A stretch of 64,000 nucleotides of DNA from Diploptera punctata (Eukaryota > Arthropoda > Insecta > Blattodea > Blaberidae), in the NCBI GenBank assembly GCA_030220185.1, contig JASPKZ010008348.1, positions 1,402,001 through 1,466,000 of the forward strand, given 5' to 3'. Position numbers and translations under genes: made by a program. Positions 41,251 through 53,340 of this stretch are shown here, piece after piece (the first letter of the stretch is position 1; each line of letters opens with the position of its first letter). Under the pieces are notes generated by a model that was given only the letters and a program-made list of their open reading frames with translations, had not been told where the DNA came from and did not search any database.

Positions 41251-42989
41251 GCCTAAGATATATTAGGGTTATAGTTTGTTACAAAGTTGTAAGTCATTGT
41301 ATAATTTTTCTAAAATTAAACTGTTTTCATGAACTTTATTTATAAAAACATAAAAAAAGTATGTACATCATTTCCAACATAAGCACTTGTGTAATGGGTG
41401 GTTCACTTAAACAGCGGTGTTATTTAGTAGACATGAGAATTCGAATATTTCGTTTCAGAACAAAGGGCAATCAAAGATAATATGACCAATGCTTTGGTTG
41501 CTGCCACAACTACAACTTACATTTTCTGTACTGTTAAATCTCTGGAGGTATTGGCCTAATTTACCGCGCTCAAACTTTTGTTCATGATTTGAGGTTACGA
41601 ATGTTAGTGTCATCTATGCCTGAATGTGGTGAACTGCCAAGAGGATTCTGAATGAAGGGGAAATTCCGTTAGTGAAAAATTTTATAATATTAATGTAATG
41701 AGGCAATTGACAAGAGATGAACTCGTATCTGTAACAACACAATCTTCTATCAGTCTGCCATGAAAAAATAATTTGTTGTTGTGAAACCTTGCCATGATTT
41801 TCACTATAACAAGTGATCAGAAACTCTGATTCAGTTTTGTTCAGAATAGTCATTCCACATTTACCCATTGGGCGCTTTGGATTTATTAAAGAATTACGAA
41901 GAAATGAAGGCATTGAAAAGTTGTTCTCATAAAAATATTTTTGAAAAATTTACAAATCTTTATCGATCTACTTAGTGGACACGGAAATAAACATATGTGT
42001 ATACGTGACTGTAAACACTCTATTGGCCGCAATTTGTTTTTTTTTAAACCAAACTCAGGATACAGCAATAAATTGAAATAACTAACATCTTTAATTAACA
42101 AAGTCTCAATCGACACAACGGTTTTATGTTTTGTTTATTTTTCTATAAAAATTCATGGCTTTAATTGCAAAAAGGAAAGTCTGAATCATAATCACAGTTT
42201 TATAAAAATCTGTGGATTTTCAATTATTTTTTTTGGATAAGGGGCCAGCAGTTGGTCTCTTAGATCTGTCCTGCAGTGTAGTTTATGGAAACAATAAAAA
42301 ATTGCGAAACCGCTGTGAATTAGAATTCGTTTCTGCAATCCATTGATTGGGCTCAAATCTCGCTGAGATGCAATTGTTTGTTAATACTCATAGTTGTTTG
42401 TACTGTACAGCCAGACACATTAAATCCCAAGAAGGAATGCAGGTGAGCCACACGAGTCAAGGTTGTATTGTACACTTCGAAAACATAGTTTGGCAATACG
42501 CTGGAAGCATAAATTAAACTAATATAACATATAAATCTAATTAAATATTTCGTTATAATATTAATAATAATCGCCAATTATTATCAAATTAATACAATCA
42601 ATATGCATAGCAGTCTGGTTTAAAACATTGTTATGGCTAGTACAACATAAAACATTCTCCACGTCATGCCTACAGGGATTTTTTACGTCTAGAAAATAGC
42701 ATTGTTCTTATGGAGCAATGCTTTGTAGTAAACATGTCCTTTCATGAGAGATTGATTTATTAGTCAATGGGTGATTTACAAAAGTTGGGTAACTTATAAC
42801 GTTATTTTGTTTATTGCACTTTTTATGTTAAATTCCTACAAATTTGGGTACCTATTTAAATTGATAATGTTATAAATATGTTGATCTAAATTGGGCCAGT
42901 AAGTTTTGTGTGTAGATTTTGAGATATTTCGATTTTTCTGAATTTGTGAGTCAGGGGACTGACATAGTTGACATAGTAATGATTAAATA
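41251..42989. other. Unassigned AT-rich sequence, 1.7 kb
   Basis: No retroelement, tRNA-like or inverted repeat recognised. ORFs of 70-100 codons on the minus strand (41614-41913, 41886-42116, 42353-42577) have no motifs that I know and compositions typical of chance. Confidence 0.4.
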
Positions 42990-43890
42990 CATATTTTCAT
43001 AAGAAAAATATGACATTTATTAACATTTTCAGCAAATTTCTAAAAAAATCTAATAACGGCACATTTTTAAAAAGTATTTCTTTGGTAAATAATGTAAGTA
43101 ACTAATAGGAGTACCACTAATACAATGTAATATCGTGAGAACGTAGATACTACCTCATTCTTCTCCATAGTTTGTATTTGTCTACTACATTTCCAGGTAT
43201 ATCCCGTTTAAATTTTAGTTTTTCTTTATGACATTGTATTTTACTTGTAGTTTTCTTCTAATTGGATTTTAATAACTTCACCGAAAAGGGTCTACTTCAC
43301 TAATTCCCTTCGTTTAGTTATATATTCACTATTTCACTTCCTGTTTCTGGCGTTTTTTCAACAGATTTTATAACTTTTTAAACTGTTTATTAGCTCTTTT
43401 ATATTTTTGACGCTGAATATTTAGTTCAGTTTTCAGTTTTTTTTTTACAACTTCCATCTTTTTGAGTTTTCTTATTTCTAGTTTTCTATGTTTTTTGCTT
43501 CTCTTCTTTGCTTCTTTCGCTCTGTGGTTTTCTCTAATCATAGGTCTATTTTCTTGAGGAACTATTTGTATTGCTTGTATTTCTTCGTTAGTAGTTCATG
43601 GTGTATTCTGGCGTATAGTATTATGAGTCGTTTGGTTCAATTTTTTTTGCCTGTACTTTGATGAATATTCTTTCCATGTTTTCTAGTTATTCTTTGCTCC
43701 CGAGGTGTCATTTCCTTAACTCTTTTTCATTCCTCTTTCTCCTTTTTTTGAAGTATTTTATCCTTTGTTTTTCTCTGTATTCCGCTAATTTAACTGGATA
43801 ACTTTTCATTTTGACTAGGCGAGCCTCTTCCGCTTCTCTTTTCGTTTTTAATACGTCTTCCCTTGGAAAATTATTTTTTTAGGTTCCATG
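42990..43890 (-). pseudogene. Lysine-rich, coiled-coil-like decayed ORF of unknown family
   Basis: Minus strand from an ATG near 43890: MEPKKIIFQG, then a shift to EDVLKTKREAEEARLVKMKS, KLAEYREKQRIKYFKKRRKR and NEKELRK. After another shift: EMTPREQRITRK, QENRPMIRENHRAKEAKKRS and RKLEIRKLKKMEVVKKKLKT. Later TLFGEVIKIQLEENYK and DIPGNVVDKYKLWRRM-like words occur. Charge and heptad-like Lys/Glu spacing suggest a basic coiled coil. It resembles, from memory, an uncharacterised protein family of arthropod and cnidarian genomes, probably linked to a transposon. That identity is weak. Stops and frameshifts make it inactive. Confidence 0.5.
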
Positions 43891-43962
43891 TTGTTTTAGA
43901 CTGAAACAAATAAAATAAATACTTACACACGGTAACAGTTGAGATAAAACAGAAAAAATCAG

Positions 43963-44026
43963 TACCTTGGAAACACGTCAGTCCTCTGGTGCAATATTAG
44001 ACAACGGACTGACGCCAAGGTACTAA
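43963..44026. other. Inverted repeat upstream of the lysine-rich ORF
   Basis: AGTACCTTGG with ACGTCAGTCC on the left pairs with GGACTGACGCCAAGGTACT on the right (44008-44026). The left arm has four extra bases. Words containing GGACTGAC also occur near 42957 and 44357, so this may be part of the ends of the element that carried the ORF. Confidence 0.5.
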
Positions 44027-44789
44027 TCAAAAGGACATACATTTGAGGTTAAACTCGGAACTAATGTTTATTTTGGTATTTTCGAATATTATCGTATATT
44101 TTAACAAATTGCAACTGACTGTGTATAAATCAAAATAAAATAAAAGTATAAATAGAAATAAGTTACCACAGTACTGAAATTTTGACTGGACTCAGCACAT
44201 CTATTCACAATAATAGCAAGTCTTGCACTGTTATCGTAATGGCGGCCGCCAAATGGCGCGGTCTGCAACTAACTTCAAAACCAACATTCCAAATCTAACG
44301 CGGTTTTGACCTTGGGTCGGCGATATTTTGCGGGAATTTCAAATTTTAAAAACGCACAGGGGACTGACGAATGAAACTGTACACAAGGTTTTCCTTTATT
44401 TTTTAAATAATAGCGACAATCTTACATGATGAAAGTTGTGACATAGATTATTAATTATATTACAGATTATATGTATCTAATACATTTCCTTATATAAATG
44501 GTAATATTTAATAAATGGTTATTTGATTGCGCGTTTTCAGTTTGTGACGTGTCAAAGTACTGACGCTTTGAGGATTTCTTGTGTTTTTTACCAACTTGTT
44601 TTAAAAATAAATACCGATAGCTGAAATTGGGTAAATAAATAAAGTACTAATAACTATATTAAAGTAATGTGAAATAATAACAGAATGTAATAAAATGTCA
44701 TAGCTAGTCACTGATGACATCGAGTTACCCAATTTTTGTAGATTTATCCTAATTAATTTTAAATACATAATTAAGTTCGTTAGTTTCAC
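44027..44789. other. Possible 5' region of the lysine-rich element, otherwise unassigned
   Basis: 44230-44335 is GC-richer (ATGGCGGCCGCCAAATGGCG, AACGCGGTTTTGACCTTGGG), which would suit a promoter or 5' leader on the minus strand. No TATA or start site can be fixed. Confidence 0.3.
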
Positions 44790-44969
44790 GTACAGCCCAG
44801 TTGGTAGACCAAGAATGAGGTGGGAGAACAACATTAACTATGATTTGAGGGAAGTAGATTATACAGGGAATGATTGGAAAGCATTAGCTCAGGATAGAGA
44901 TGTATGGAGAGCTTATGTCCGCGCGGCCATGAACCTACGGGTTCGATAGTGCCAGTGAGTAAGTAAGTA
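44790..44969 (+). mobile_element. LINE A, clean 3' terminal fragment
   Basis: Intact frame VGRPRMRWENNINYDLREVD, then NDWKALAQDRDVWRAYVRAA and MNLRVR, stop TAG, followed by TGCCAGTGAGTAAGTAAG. An 8-bp duplication AGTTTCAC (44782-44789, 44970-44977) fits a severely 5'-truncated insertion. This is the best-preserved C-terminus in the window and looks young. Confidence 0.9.
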
Positions 44970-45007
44970 AGTTTCACCTAATTATAAAAAAAATACCGTT
45001 ATGGAAC

Positions 45008-45480
45008 TTATAATTATCATAAGTAATGCTACGAGTGATTTCCAAATTATCGATAAATTCACGACTCTCGAAGCGAGGAGTGAATTTATCTAGAGAATTA
45101 GAGTGGCATTTGTTAGGACTATTTAACGAATAAAATTAAGCTGTCTACTAACAAATCATTATTTAAATAAAGTTATTTGAAAATATGTATATATTTAATG
45201 TAAACGGCGATGTTTGAAAACAAATGAGAAACAATGTTTATGCTTCATTGGTTCATCACTGCAACTAGACCATATTATTTATTGCCAAATGATCGCAATA
45301 TTGTAATGATATGACCTATTCACGATGTTAAAAATGAAGTGCTTTCTTTATTATGATAAACTTTAGTTGGTACATTCTAGGCGAAACACGACTGTGATTG
45401 TTTGTAAATAAAAAATCATTGTAACGTGATTGGTTATTGATTCACATTTGGGGTATGAGTTAAATAGTTATGTAAATATA
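45008..45480 (+). repeat. Repeat family D, copy with hairpin end
   Basis: The 5' end forms a long hairpin: AATGCTACGAGTGATTTCCA with CGATAAATTCAC pairs with GTGAATTTATC and AGAGTGGCATT. Then ACAAATCATTATTTAAATAA, GGCGATGTTTGAAAACAAAT, AACGTGATTGGTTATTGATT and the 3' end TATGAGTTAAATAGTTATGT follow. Confidence 0.7.
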
Positions 45481-46360
45481 CAATAGGAAGTAACTGTACG
45501 AGGTTCTACTTAACAAATAAGTTGAGTCTATATTTCATCTTACGTCATAAATATGGGATAAGGTATAATTATCACCCGATTATTTATTCAAATTAGGAGT
45601 TGAAGTTACTTACTGGTACAGCGGCTAACGGAGATGCCATTGATCCATCCCATTACAACAAAACTTGTTTTGTCACGTATAGTCATAGTCTGGAAATATT
45701 ACTCAACTAATATTGCGTGTGGTTTACTCAGCGTGAATGTTCTGAAGCTACTACTGGCATTTCTGTGGCCACAATCTGAACATTCGTACTGATGCTTCTG
45801 GTAGCTACAAGGTAACTTCGAAGAAAAAAAGAGTCGTAGTCCCAAGGTAACACAATAGACAAATTAAATATTGTGATCTTGTGAAAACAAAATTGGCATA
45901 CATTTATTTTTTTTTAATCGACCGCCAACTATCGCATCATCCTACACGCAGTTAACAATAATGCAAATTTCCCTATTATTCTGTGAAAACCCTCTACAGC
46001 CCTCTAAACGACATGAATTTTGTTTATGAGAAGAATGGAAAAAACTATTATTTTTGATAGGATATATATTTTATCTTGGCTACATGTTATGTTATATTGT
46101 ATGTTATACTGATTTTTGGTGTAAATTATGATTTTTTTTGTTTTACGTTATTATTTGTTAAATAACTTGAGTATAAAATGTTTTCTTCATGAATGATTAT
46201 AATTGATAAACGATAAAAAGAATATAATTTGAAGACCTTATTTCCAAATAATGTTACCTAATGTCTTACACAGACAGTATACGAACGATAGATTAACTCG
46301 TTACAGTTTGTTACATTCTTCGTATTTTTTCATGTATAGTAGACTCTAGCTCTTCTACCA

Positions 46361-46411
<51 letters not shown>

Positions 46412-46506
46412 GGCCTATATGTATAACTTGCTCAAAGCTGAATCGCGTGGGACCAATTTTTTTCCACATTGGACAAAATTCCGCATTATAAAAATTAAAA
46501 CTTATT
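45481..46506. other. Unassigned, with a TA microsatellite
   Basis: TA run at 46363-46408. The rest is AT-rich and carries no recognised element. Confidence 0.4.
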
Positions 46507-46516
46507 AATAATCTTA

Positions 46517-46868
46517 GGTGTGCACCGCTGTGGTCTCGAGGTAGCGTGCTATCTTGTCACGCAGCGGGCCCGGGTTCGATCCCCGGTCGGGGCAGTTTTT
46601 CTGGGTTAGGTTTTTATCGGGGTTTTTCCTCATCTGTAAGACAAATGTCAGGAAAACTTTAAGGCCGAAACGGTCCCCGAAATCATATGGCCATCATCAC
46701 TATCATCCTCAACCTTATCATCATCATCACCATCATCCTTCACCGGTGTGGAAAGCAACGGGAAGCTACCACACCTACAATTCCCTAGTAAAGCTGCAAG
46801 CATAGCATGGAAATGCTATGATTGCAGTGAAAGACCTGCCTTCTGGCAGAATTACTATGGATGGATGG
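46517..46868 (+). mobile_element. SINE family 1, forward, with 10-bp duplication
   Basis: Best copy of the family. A-box region TGGTCTCGAGGTAGCGTGC near 46531 and B box GGGTTCGATCC at 46572-46582 form a tRNA-like head. GGTTTTTATCGGGGTTTTTC, ATCATCATCACCATCATCC and a TGGATGGATGG tail follow. AATAATCTTA duplicates at 46507-46516 and 46869-46878. Confidence 0.95.
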
Positions 46869-46878
46869 AATAATCTTA

Positions 46879-48296
46879 AATTATAGAGTATCGTAATGTC
46901 TTTTATGTACCTTGGATTAATTGTAGTTCCGCTGCTGTTGAAAAGTGAAGTATAGTATGTATGAGCGACTTCGACGGTAACGCGCGAAAAAAGAGTCCCA
47001 TATCGTAAGCGTTAAAAATGTCTCTTAGGGGGCGTATTCTGAAATTCAAGTATGCAGTTTCGGTTTTCGTTCACTAACTACACTTTCGTCCACATTCCTT
47101 GATTCACCGCAAATTTCATTCCACACTACATTGCGTCGTCTTTTAAAACTGTCCAGCCAACCTGAAGTTTTCTTGAAATCGTTATTCCCTTAGGGATTTA
47201 ACAAGAGGTAGAGCTTGACTTTGGAACATCGGTCCGGAAATGTTTGGAGATTTATCAATCACTTTCACTTTTTCGCTTAATGAAAATGATATATAGGGTT
47301 ACGATTAAGCCATCTTTATTCCATAAATTGAGAACGCTACCTGTGAAAGATCGGTCTCAGATCTGAAATAATTTAAGATTTTACAGCGCAATTGTTATTT
47401 TCAAGACAGGTATCTGTGTTTCACATATCAGGTGTGCAATGAGGCTGAATCTATACAGGTAGAATCTATACAGTAAAAGCTCATTATTCGCGGGAGATAT
47501 GTTCCGCGAATATGAAATTATTATATAGGTGTATAGGGGATACCTTGCAAGGTTAGTGAATAAAATAAAAATTATCAAAATAAAATAAAATTGAGAGATT
47601 TTGAACAATATCTATTAATTATTACTCTCAGGTTTAGGCAAGGACTTAAAGAACTTACTAATTGTTTTCTGTTTTGCCGCCTTTAAAAGGTATTTCAATT
47701 AAGATTGATATTCAGCTGTAAATTCTGCGATAGAATTCCTTATTTTGTCTTAGGATTTCTTTATTCTTTAACATTGAAACAGCGCGATACAGACGCAAAC
47801 AACTCACCAACGCGTATAAACGGTCATGCATTTTTATTTTTACTTTAAGCGGCAATGCTAAATTTGTTTCTCTTGGGTACTAATTATGTTTCTTTCCTTT
47901 TTACTCGACATTATAAACTGGGAACAAATCACAAGAAATACGTGTTATTCAATCAAAATTATTGCAACGAACAAGTTGAAACAATAATATACCGATCATG
48001 ACGTTGGAGACATTTATCAAAGTATATGTCGGCATGTGAAATACGACAACGGCATTTAACAATGAACTTTATTATCAGTGACAATTAGGTCTGCTTTTTC
48101 ATATTTATGTGTCCATTTGGTTTGAATCACTATTTGTAAATGCCGGCTTGGCACCTGCTTATAAATTTTTTCATGAATTGTGTAAAAATATCCTTCCGTT
48201 TCCGCATTGGACAGATTCCATTATATGCAATATCCATTAAATTTGTTCACATTGGACAGATTTTCGCATTATTCATGTTCCGAAATAAACAAGTTT

Positions 48297-48334
<38 letters not shown>

Positions 48335-48439
48335 TGACTAGTCTTAATTACAATTGTTTTTTTACCTTATTGTATTATTAGATCTTATGTCTTATTACTG
48401 TTCAATTAATCGTTTATATATATCTAATATTACTGTGAT
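46879..48439. other. Unassigned AT-rich sequence, with a TA microsatellite
   Basis: A TA run at 48299-48330 produces an artefactual ORF (48140-48337). A short direct repeat CTATACAGGTAGAATCTATA sits near 47451-47470. No gene recognised. Confidence 0.4.
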
Positions 48440-48536
48440 ATTTATATTTCATTGTAACATATGTTTGTTCTGGTCAGTTAAAGAGAAGGTTCATGTCCTT
48501 AACTCCACCAGGCTTAATAAATAAATAAAATAAAAA
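48440..48536 (+). mobile_element. CR1/Jockey-like LINE, extreme 3' end
   Basis: AACATATGTTTGTTCTGGTC, AAAGAGAAGGTTCATGTCCT and TAACTCCACCAGGCTTAATA plus an (AAATA)n tail match the 3' end of the LINE at 52370-53340. Confidence 0.7.
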
Positions 48537-48549
48537 ATGCTATTCTTTA

Positions 48550-49195
48550 GTAACCAGATTATAATGACTATTTAACTCATACCACAAATGCTAGTCAACG
48601 ACCAATCACGTTTCAATGAATGTTGTTTTACAATCAATGACAGTCGTGTTTCACCTCGCTCTTTATCGATTTCTCTTTATCAGCTCCTGCTTTTGTGATA
48701 AAGAAAGCTCCTCCTTTTTAATGTTCTGAATAGGTCAAAGCGTCATTTTTCTCCAACAAATACATTGAATACAGCAAATAATGAAAATATTCCTTGATTT
48801 TACTGAGTTGTTTACTAAAATAATAAATTAATAACCCGTAATGTTGATTATGATATATAGTTTGATGTGTTTCATTATTTCTCCACTTGGGTGCACTCTT
48901 ACAATATTGCGATCTTATTTGGCAATAAATAATATGATCAAGCAGCAGTGGATGAACATAACCTCACATTTCTGGTTTGTTTTCAAACATCGCCCTTTAC
49001 ATTAAATATATACATATTTTAAAATAACTATAGTTAAACAATGATTTGTGAGTAAACAGCTTAATTTTATTCGTTAAATAGTCTTAACAAATACCATTCT
49101 TGATTTCCAAATTCTCTAGATAAATTCACTCCTCACTTCGTGAGTCGTGAAGTTATCGATAATTTGGAAAACACTCGTGGCATTACTTATAATCA
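48550..49195 (-). repeat. Repeat family D, near-complete reverse copy
   Basis: Contains all family D landmarks in reverse: CTATTTAACTCATACCACAA, TTTTACAATCAATGACAGTC, TTCATTATTTCTCCACTTGG, GCAATAAATAATATGATCAA, TTTTCAAACATCGCCCTTTA, AATGATTTGTGAGTAAACAG and the hairpin end TCACTTCGTGAGTCGTGAAG. Good reference for the family, about 650 bp. Confidence 0.75.
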
Positions 49196-50890
49196 AGATT
49201 TAGATTTTAGTAGCATTCGCGGAGATAATTGTGTCGTAAACTTATGTAAAAGCTGTACGTAACTAGAAGGAAAAGAGCAAAATATTTTTCAATCTGTGTC
49301 ACTGGGTCTGCGGCGTCAAGTGGCAACATCTTTTACATAAAAACAATACTACTTTCCAGATATGAAAAACACTATCGCCAATGGTGTTGGAGTAATCCAT
49401 CAGCAAGTACTCAACACCCCCCTCCCCTCTACCGGAGTAGACCATTACAACCGCACGGACACTCTTTCTCTGAGAGTACAGTATTTCAGAACTTGAGAAA
49501 CTTCTCTTGAATAAATATTAGTTTTATTGCAACACAAAATGCAGAGGGAAATTTTTGTTCCTTCTCGGAGGATTAATACGACTGTAATCAGTATTCAGTC
49601 GCCCGCATTATGAAAGTGGGAATTTTTATTTCAAACGCTCTTCTATATGAGAGTGGCTCGAGATATAATCGCATTAAAAGATCATTGAATGTCCTCAATT
49701 GGCGTAGAGCTGCGAAAAGTTTAAATCCTGTCATATGTAAACGGAACGTGTGTACTCTAGCAACCTCTTCCAATTATATCGCTCTCTGCCATATGTGTAG
49801 TCTATTGTTTTCATGTTCATTAAAAATTAAGCTAAACTTAGCAACCAATTTTATATTTAGTAAGGACCCTGGTGTCAACTCCAGTCCTTGGTATTCATTT
49901 CTAACGTATCTACAATATCTATCTGTGTTTATATTTGTGACCGGAACGTACGTTCCATAATTTGTTAAAGTGGGACTGTATCTTTTTATGTTGAATTCCT
50001 GTCCATTGGTCCTAATTTAATCGCCAATTATAGGTTTACATAGCTCTTATTTGCATGTCATATAATATGTATTTTATTTAAGTATTATACATTAAATTAT
50101 TTTATTTAGTTTACTTTATTTAGTTATTCTTCGTAGTCTTTTTATTTTCCTTTAAGGCGAATTAAGGCTATTTTATTCCATTATCTTCAAACTATGTTTT
50201 TTTCTTTCCCCTTTAAGGCCAACTGGTGCTAGAAAGATCCGTAACGTACGTACTGCGTAAATTAATTGAACTTGGTCTGAATTTACTGGTTAACGGAATA
50301 AAATATATTTGACATGCTAGTCGTTAAATTCGCTAAGCACTAATTTTTTGTGCAAGTTATTTAAACGTGTCGGACAACAGTGAAAACAAATAATTATTTT
50401 TAAATTTTGGGTTTGTGGTAACATTCTTCTTTAAATGTTTTTTTTAAATAAGTTTCCTCGTTTTATTTTAATAGCATTGTGAAAAATAGAAAATTACTAC
50501 TCTTGGTGATTTTCGTTTCAGGATAATTTTTTTTAATAATTCGGTTTTGCTGCTTTTTGAACTCGACCTTAGCTTTTTTTTTAATTAAAATGCTTCTTAC
50601 ATAGTTTGACAACATATTTGAATACATATAAGGGGATTCTATCCCAAGAGTCCAAATATATATTAGTGGTCAAGGTAGAGTGAAAAAATAGAATTTACTG
50701 TTAGTTTGGGCAATGAAATGAGTTAGTATACACCAAATTAGTTTAGCGTTCACTTAATTGTTGGTGGAGTTTTTTTTTATGTTGGTTACGCTGCCTGAGC
50801 AATGCTAAACACATTTTACATTGCAAATATTCTGACTTTTAAGTTACTTCTCACTTCATTTTAACACATTTTCACGTTTTTTTAGAAGAA

Positions 50891-50936
<46 letters not shown>

Positions 50937-51084
50937 AGATAATTATTCACATAATGCAACAATGAATTCAGTGTTTTTTGTTCCGTTTTTTATAGGCATT
51001 TATTTTGGTGACATGGAAGCATACAATCTGCCCAAATTCCGTTATTTACCTAATAGCTTAGCCTACAATATGAAACACATAGAT
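49196..51084. other. Unassigned AT-rich sequence, with a TA microsatellite
   Basis: TA run at 50897-50932. A 116-codon ORF (49610-49960) was examined and shows no recognisable domain. The region after the TA run (CTCAGATAATTATTCACATA) recalls the centre of the palindromic MITE at 8718. Confidence 0.4.
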
Positions 51085-51355
51085 CATGGCCGCGCAGGCA
51101 TAAAAGCTCTCCACATATCACTATTCTAAGCCTTTTTTCAATCATCTTGTGTATAATCTATTGTCCCACCCAATTCTTGACCAATCTACAAGGCGCTTTC
51201 CCTCTAGTTTTCCTACAAGAATTTTTCATGTCCTTCTATCATTTTCCATTCTTGCCAAATGTCGTGCCATCGAAGGTCTACAAGATCTAATTATCCTTAT
51301 TATCGCTGATTTTCTATAAAGATCGTGTAGTTCACTGTTACATAGCCTTCTGATT
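51085..51355 (-). mobile_element. LINE A, decayed 3' fragment, reverse
   Basis: ATGGCCGCGCAGGCATAAAA, TCTAGTTTTCCTACAAGAAT, CATTCTTGCCAAATGTCGTG and TTTTCTATAAAGATCGTGTA match LINE A in reverse with many changes. The oldest-looking copy of the family in this part. Confidence 0.65.
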
Positions 51356-51773
51356 AAACATAAGTATATTTTACGGGAAATAAGACAGAATACAAGGTAA
51401 GATGATACCAGTAATTAGGAACTTCATTTCTTATTTATTGATGACAAAAAATATAAGTGGAGCTTTCTAATGAGATGTTTACACTTCTTCCAATTTATAA
51501 GTTTTTATTTGCAATCTAATAAGTAGAATATATGCTCTATGCTGACTCACTTGTAAGTTCTGCTGTTACTTTCACCACATTATCAATGACTAAAGTAGGG
51601 TATTTTTCACTAAACTGTTTCAAAACATTCAAAATAATTTGTCTCTCTCGGCTTTTCAAATGGTTTTCTTTCCAATGGTTTAAGAAATTCTACATAAAGC
51701 GGCCACTTTGAAACAATTCAAACACCAACGTGTTCTGCATTGAGCATGCGTGAAAATAAAACAATGCTTATTT

Positions 51774-52184
51774 CTTCCATCCATAGTAATTTTGCCCGAG
51801 AGCAGGTCTTTCACTGCAATCATAGCATTTTCATGCTATGCTTTGCAGCTTTAAAAGGGAATTATAGGTGTTGTGGCTTCCCGTTGCTTTCCACACCGGT
51901 GAAGGATGATGATGATAATGATAAGGATGATGATGGCAATGGCCGGATGAGTTTCAGGGACCGTTGGGCCCTACGCTTTCTGACATTTGTCTTACAGATG
52001 AGGAAAAACCCCGAAGTAACCTGACCCAGAAGCCTGTCCCGACCGAGAATCGAACCCGGGCCCGCTGCGTGACAAGGCAGCACGTTACCTCGAGACCATA
52101 GCGGAAATAGATCGCTCTGAGAAGGCCAAAAGCAGCCAAAAATTTGGGCGCATACAAGCGACTTTAAACCACAAGCGGTGCCCG
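51774..52184 (-). mobile_element. SINE family 1 with extra 5' sequence, 11-bp duplication
   Basis: The SINE body runs 51774-52105 (TAGTAATTTTGCCCGAGAGC to CCTCGAGACCATAGCGG). The duplication AATGCTTATTT is found at 51763-51773 and 52185-52195. So about 79 bases beyond the usual 5' end (52106-52184, GAAATAGATCGCTCTGAGAA to AAGCGGTGCCCG) were inserted together with the SINE. Those bases are not part of the other five copies. Confidence 0.85.
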
Positions 52185-52265
52185 AATGCTTATTTAATCT
52201 ATTAAAATTTTAATCATATATTTTATGATTCTCCTATATAACTTAAATTGATAATGTGCTACATG

Positions 52266-52272
52266 CTATATG

Positions 52273-52313
<41 letters not shown>
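52266..52313. repeat. (ATT)n microsatellite
   Basis: Clean trinucleotide run of about 16 units. Confidence 0.95.
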
Positions 52314-52315
<2 letters not shown>

Positions 52316-52369
52316 GTTCCTTCATTTCGAGTGTTAAAGAGCGAACTACATTTCCTTACATGCTTAAGT

Positions 52370-53340
52370 CTTCTCAATAACTCATTAATTAAATCGCGTA
52401 AGAAATTGTCTGCTATTCGCTGTTAGGAAAATGTTAGTAGAAACACTTGCAATGTCCCATTTTGATTATTGTGATACTCTTTTTACAGACTTAAGTATTA
52501 TTTTCACTCTAAGACTTCAACCTGTTTATAATTCTTGCGAACGTTTTATTTGTGGTATTCGCAAATTTGACCATGTTACACCGTCCCTGGAACAATTATC
52601 GTGGCTTCGTCTAAGAGATCGTAGGACTGTCCATTCCCTATCCCTTCTCTATAAAATACTTCATACATCATCGCCTAATTATTTATCACGCCGCTTCTTC
52701 AGACTATCCGACACACATAATCTTGACACTCGATCCCATCAGCACATTGCCCTTTATATCCCTCCCATCACACTGTGTATTAAACATTATCTTTTACGGT
52801 CTCACTTGCCAAAACATGGAATTCCCTTCCGCCCTATGTCAGAGACTGTCAAACTATAACATCCTTCAAAAACAAACTAAAGAATTGTCTAATATCAAAG
52901 TAACTTATACACCTCACTGATAGTATTCTTTTAACAATTAATAAATCAAATTATTTATAAGAATAATATTAAGGCTAACAAATATTTTCATGTGTTTTGT
53001 TTTAAATGTTGTATAATCGTAAAATTAGTTTTCTATATCTCATTATATTTCTTTGTTTTTTATGTACATTAGACAGGGACAATTTAATATGTCTTGCTTA
53101 TATGCATTTTATTATTAGTTTTAGTCTTAATTTTAACTAACATTAACTGGTTGCATTACAAATCGTAATATAATATATATTATCTTATTTATAAAATTCT
53201 TATTTAGTATTTAACATTATAGAAAATTGAGATTGTTATATTCTGATGTAATATATGTTTGCCTGGTGAGTGGAAGAGAAGGCCACATGGCCTTAATTCC
53301 ACCAGGCGAAGTAAATAAAAATAAAAATAAATAAAATAAG
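52370..53340 (+). mobile_element. CR1/Jockey-like LINE, RT C-terminus and 3' end
   Basis: ORF 52431-52859 reads MLVETLAMSHFDYCDTLFTD, LQPVYNSCERFICGIRKFDH, LSWLRLRDRRTVHSLSLLYK and ILHTSSPNYLSRRFFRLSD. This is the thumb/C-terminal region of CR1-, Rex- or Jockey-type elements (SxxDYCxxLF, LQxxxNxCxRFI, LxWLxxxxRR). A frameshift near 52850 moves to a further short frame. The 3' UTR ends GGCCTTAATTCCACCAGGCG and an (AAATA)n tail. 5'-truncated. It splits family B. Confidence 0.8.

Noticed and set aside
43900..43926. Short intron (GTAAGT...TTTCAG) before the lysine-rich ORF
   Set aside because: About 26 nt between donor and acceptor is too short for a spliceosomal intron.
49610..49960. 116-codon ORF
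   Set aside because: No recognisable motif, no flanking gene signals, and composition like chance AT-rich sequence.
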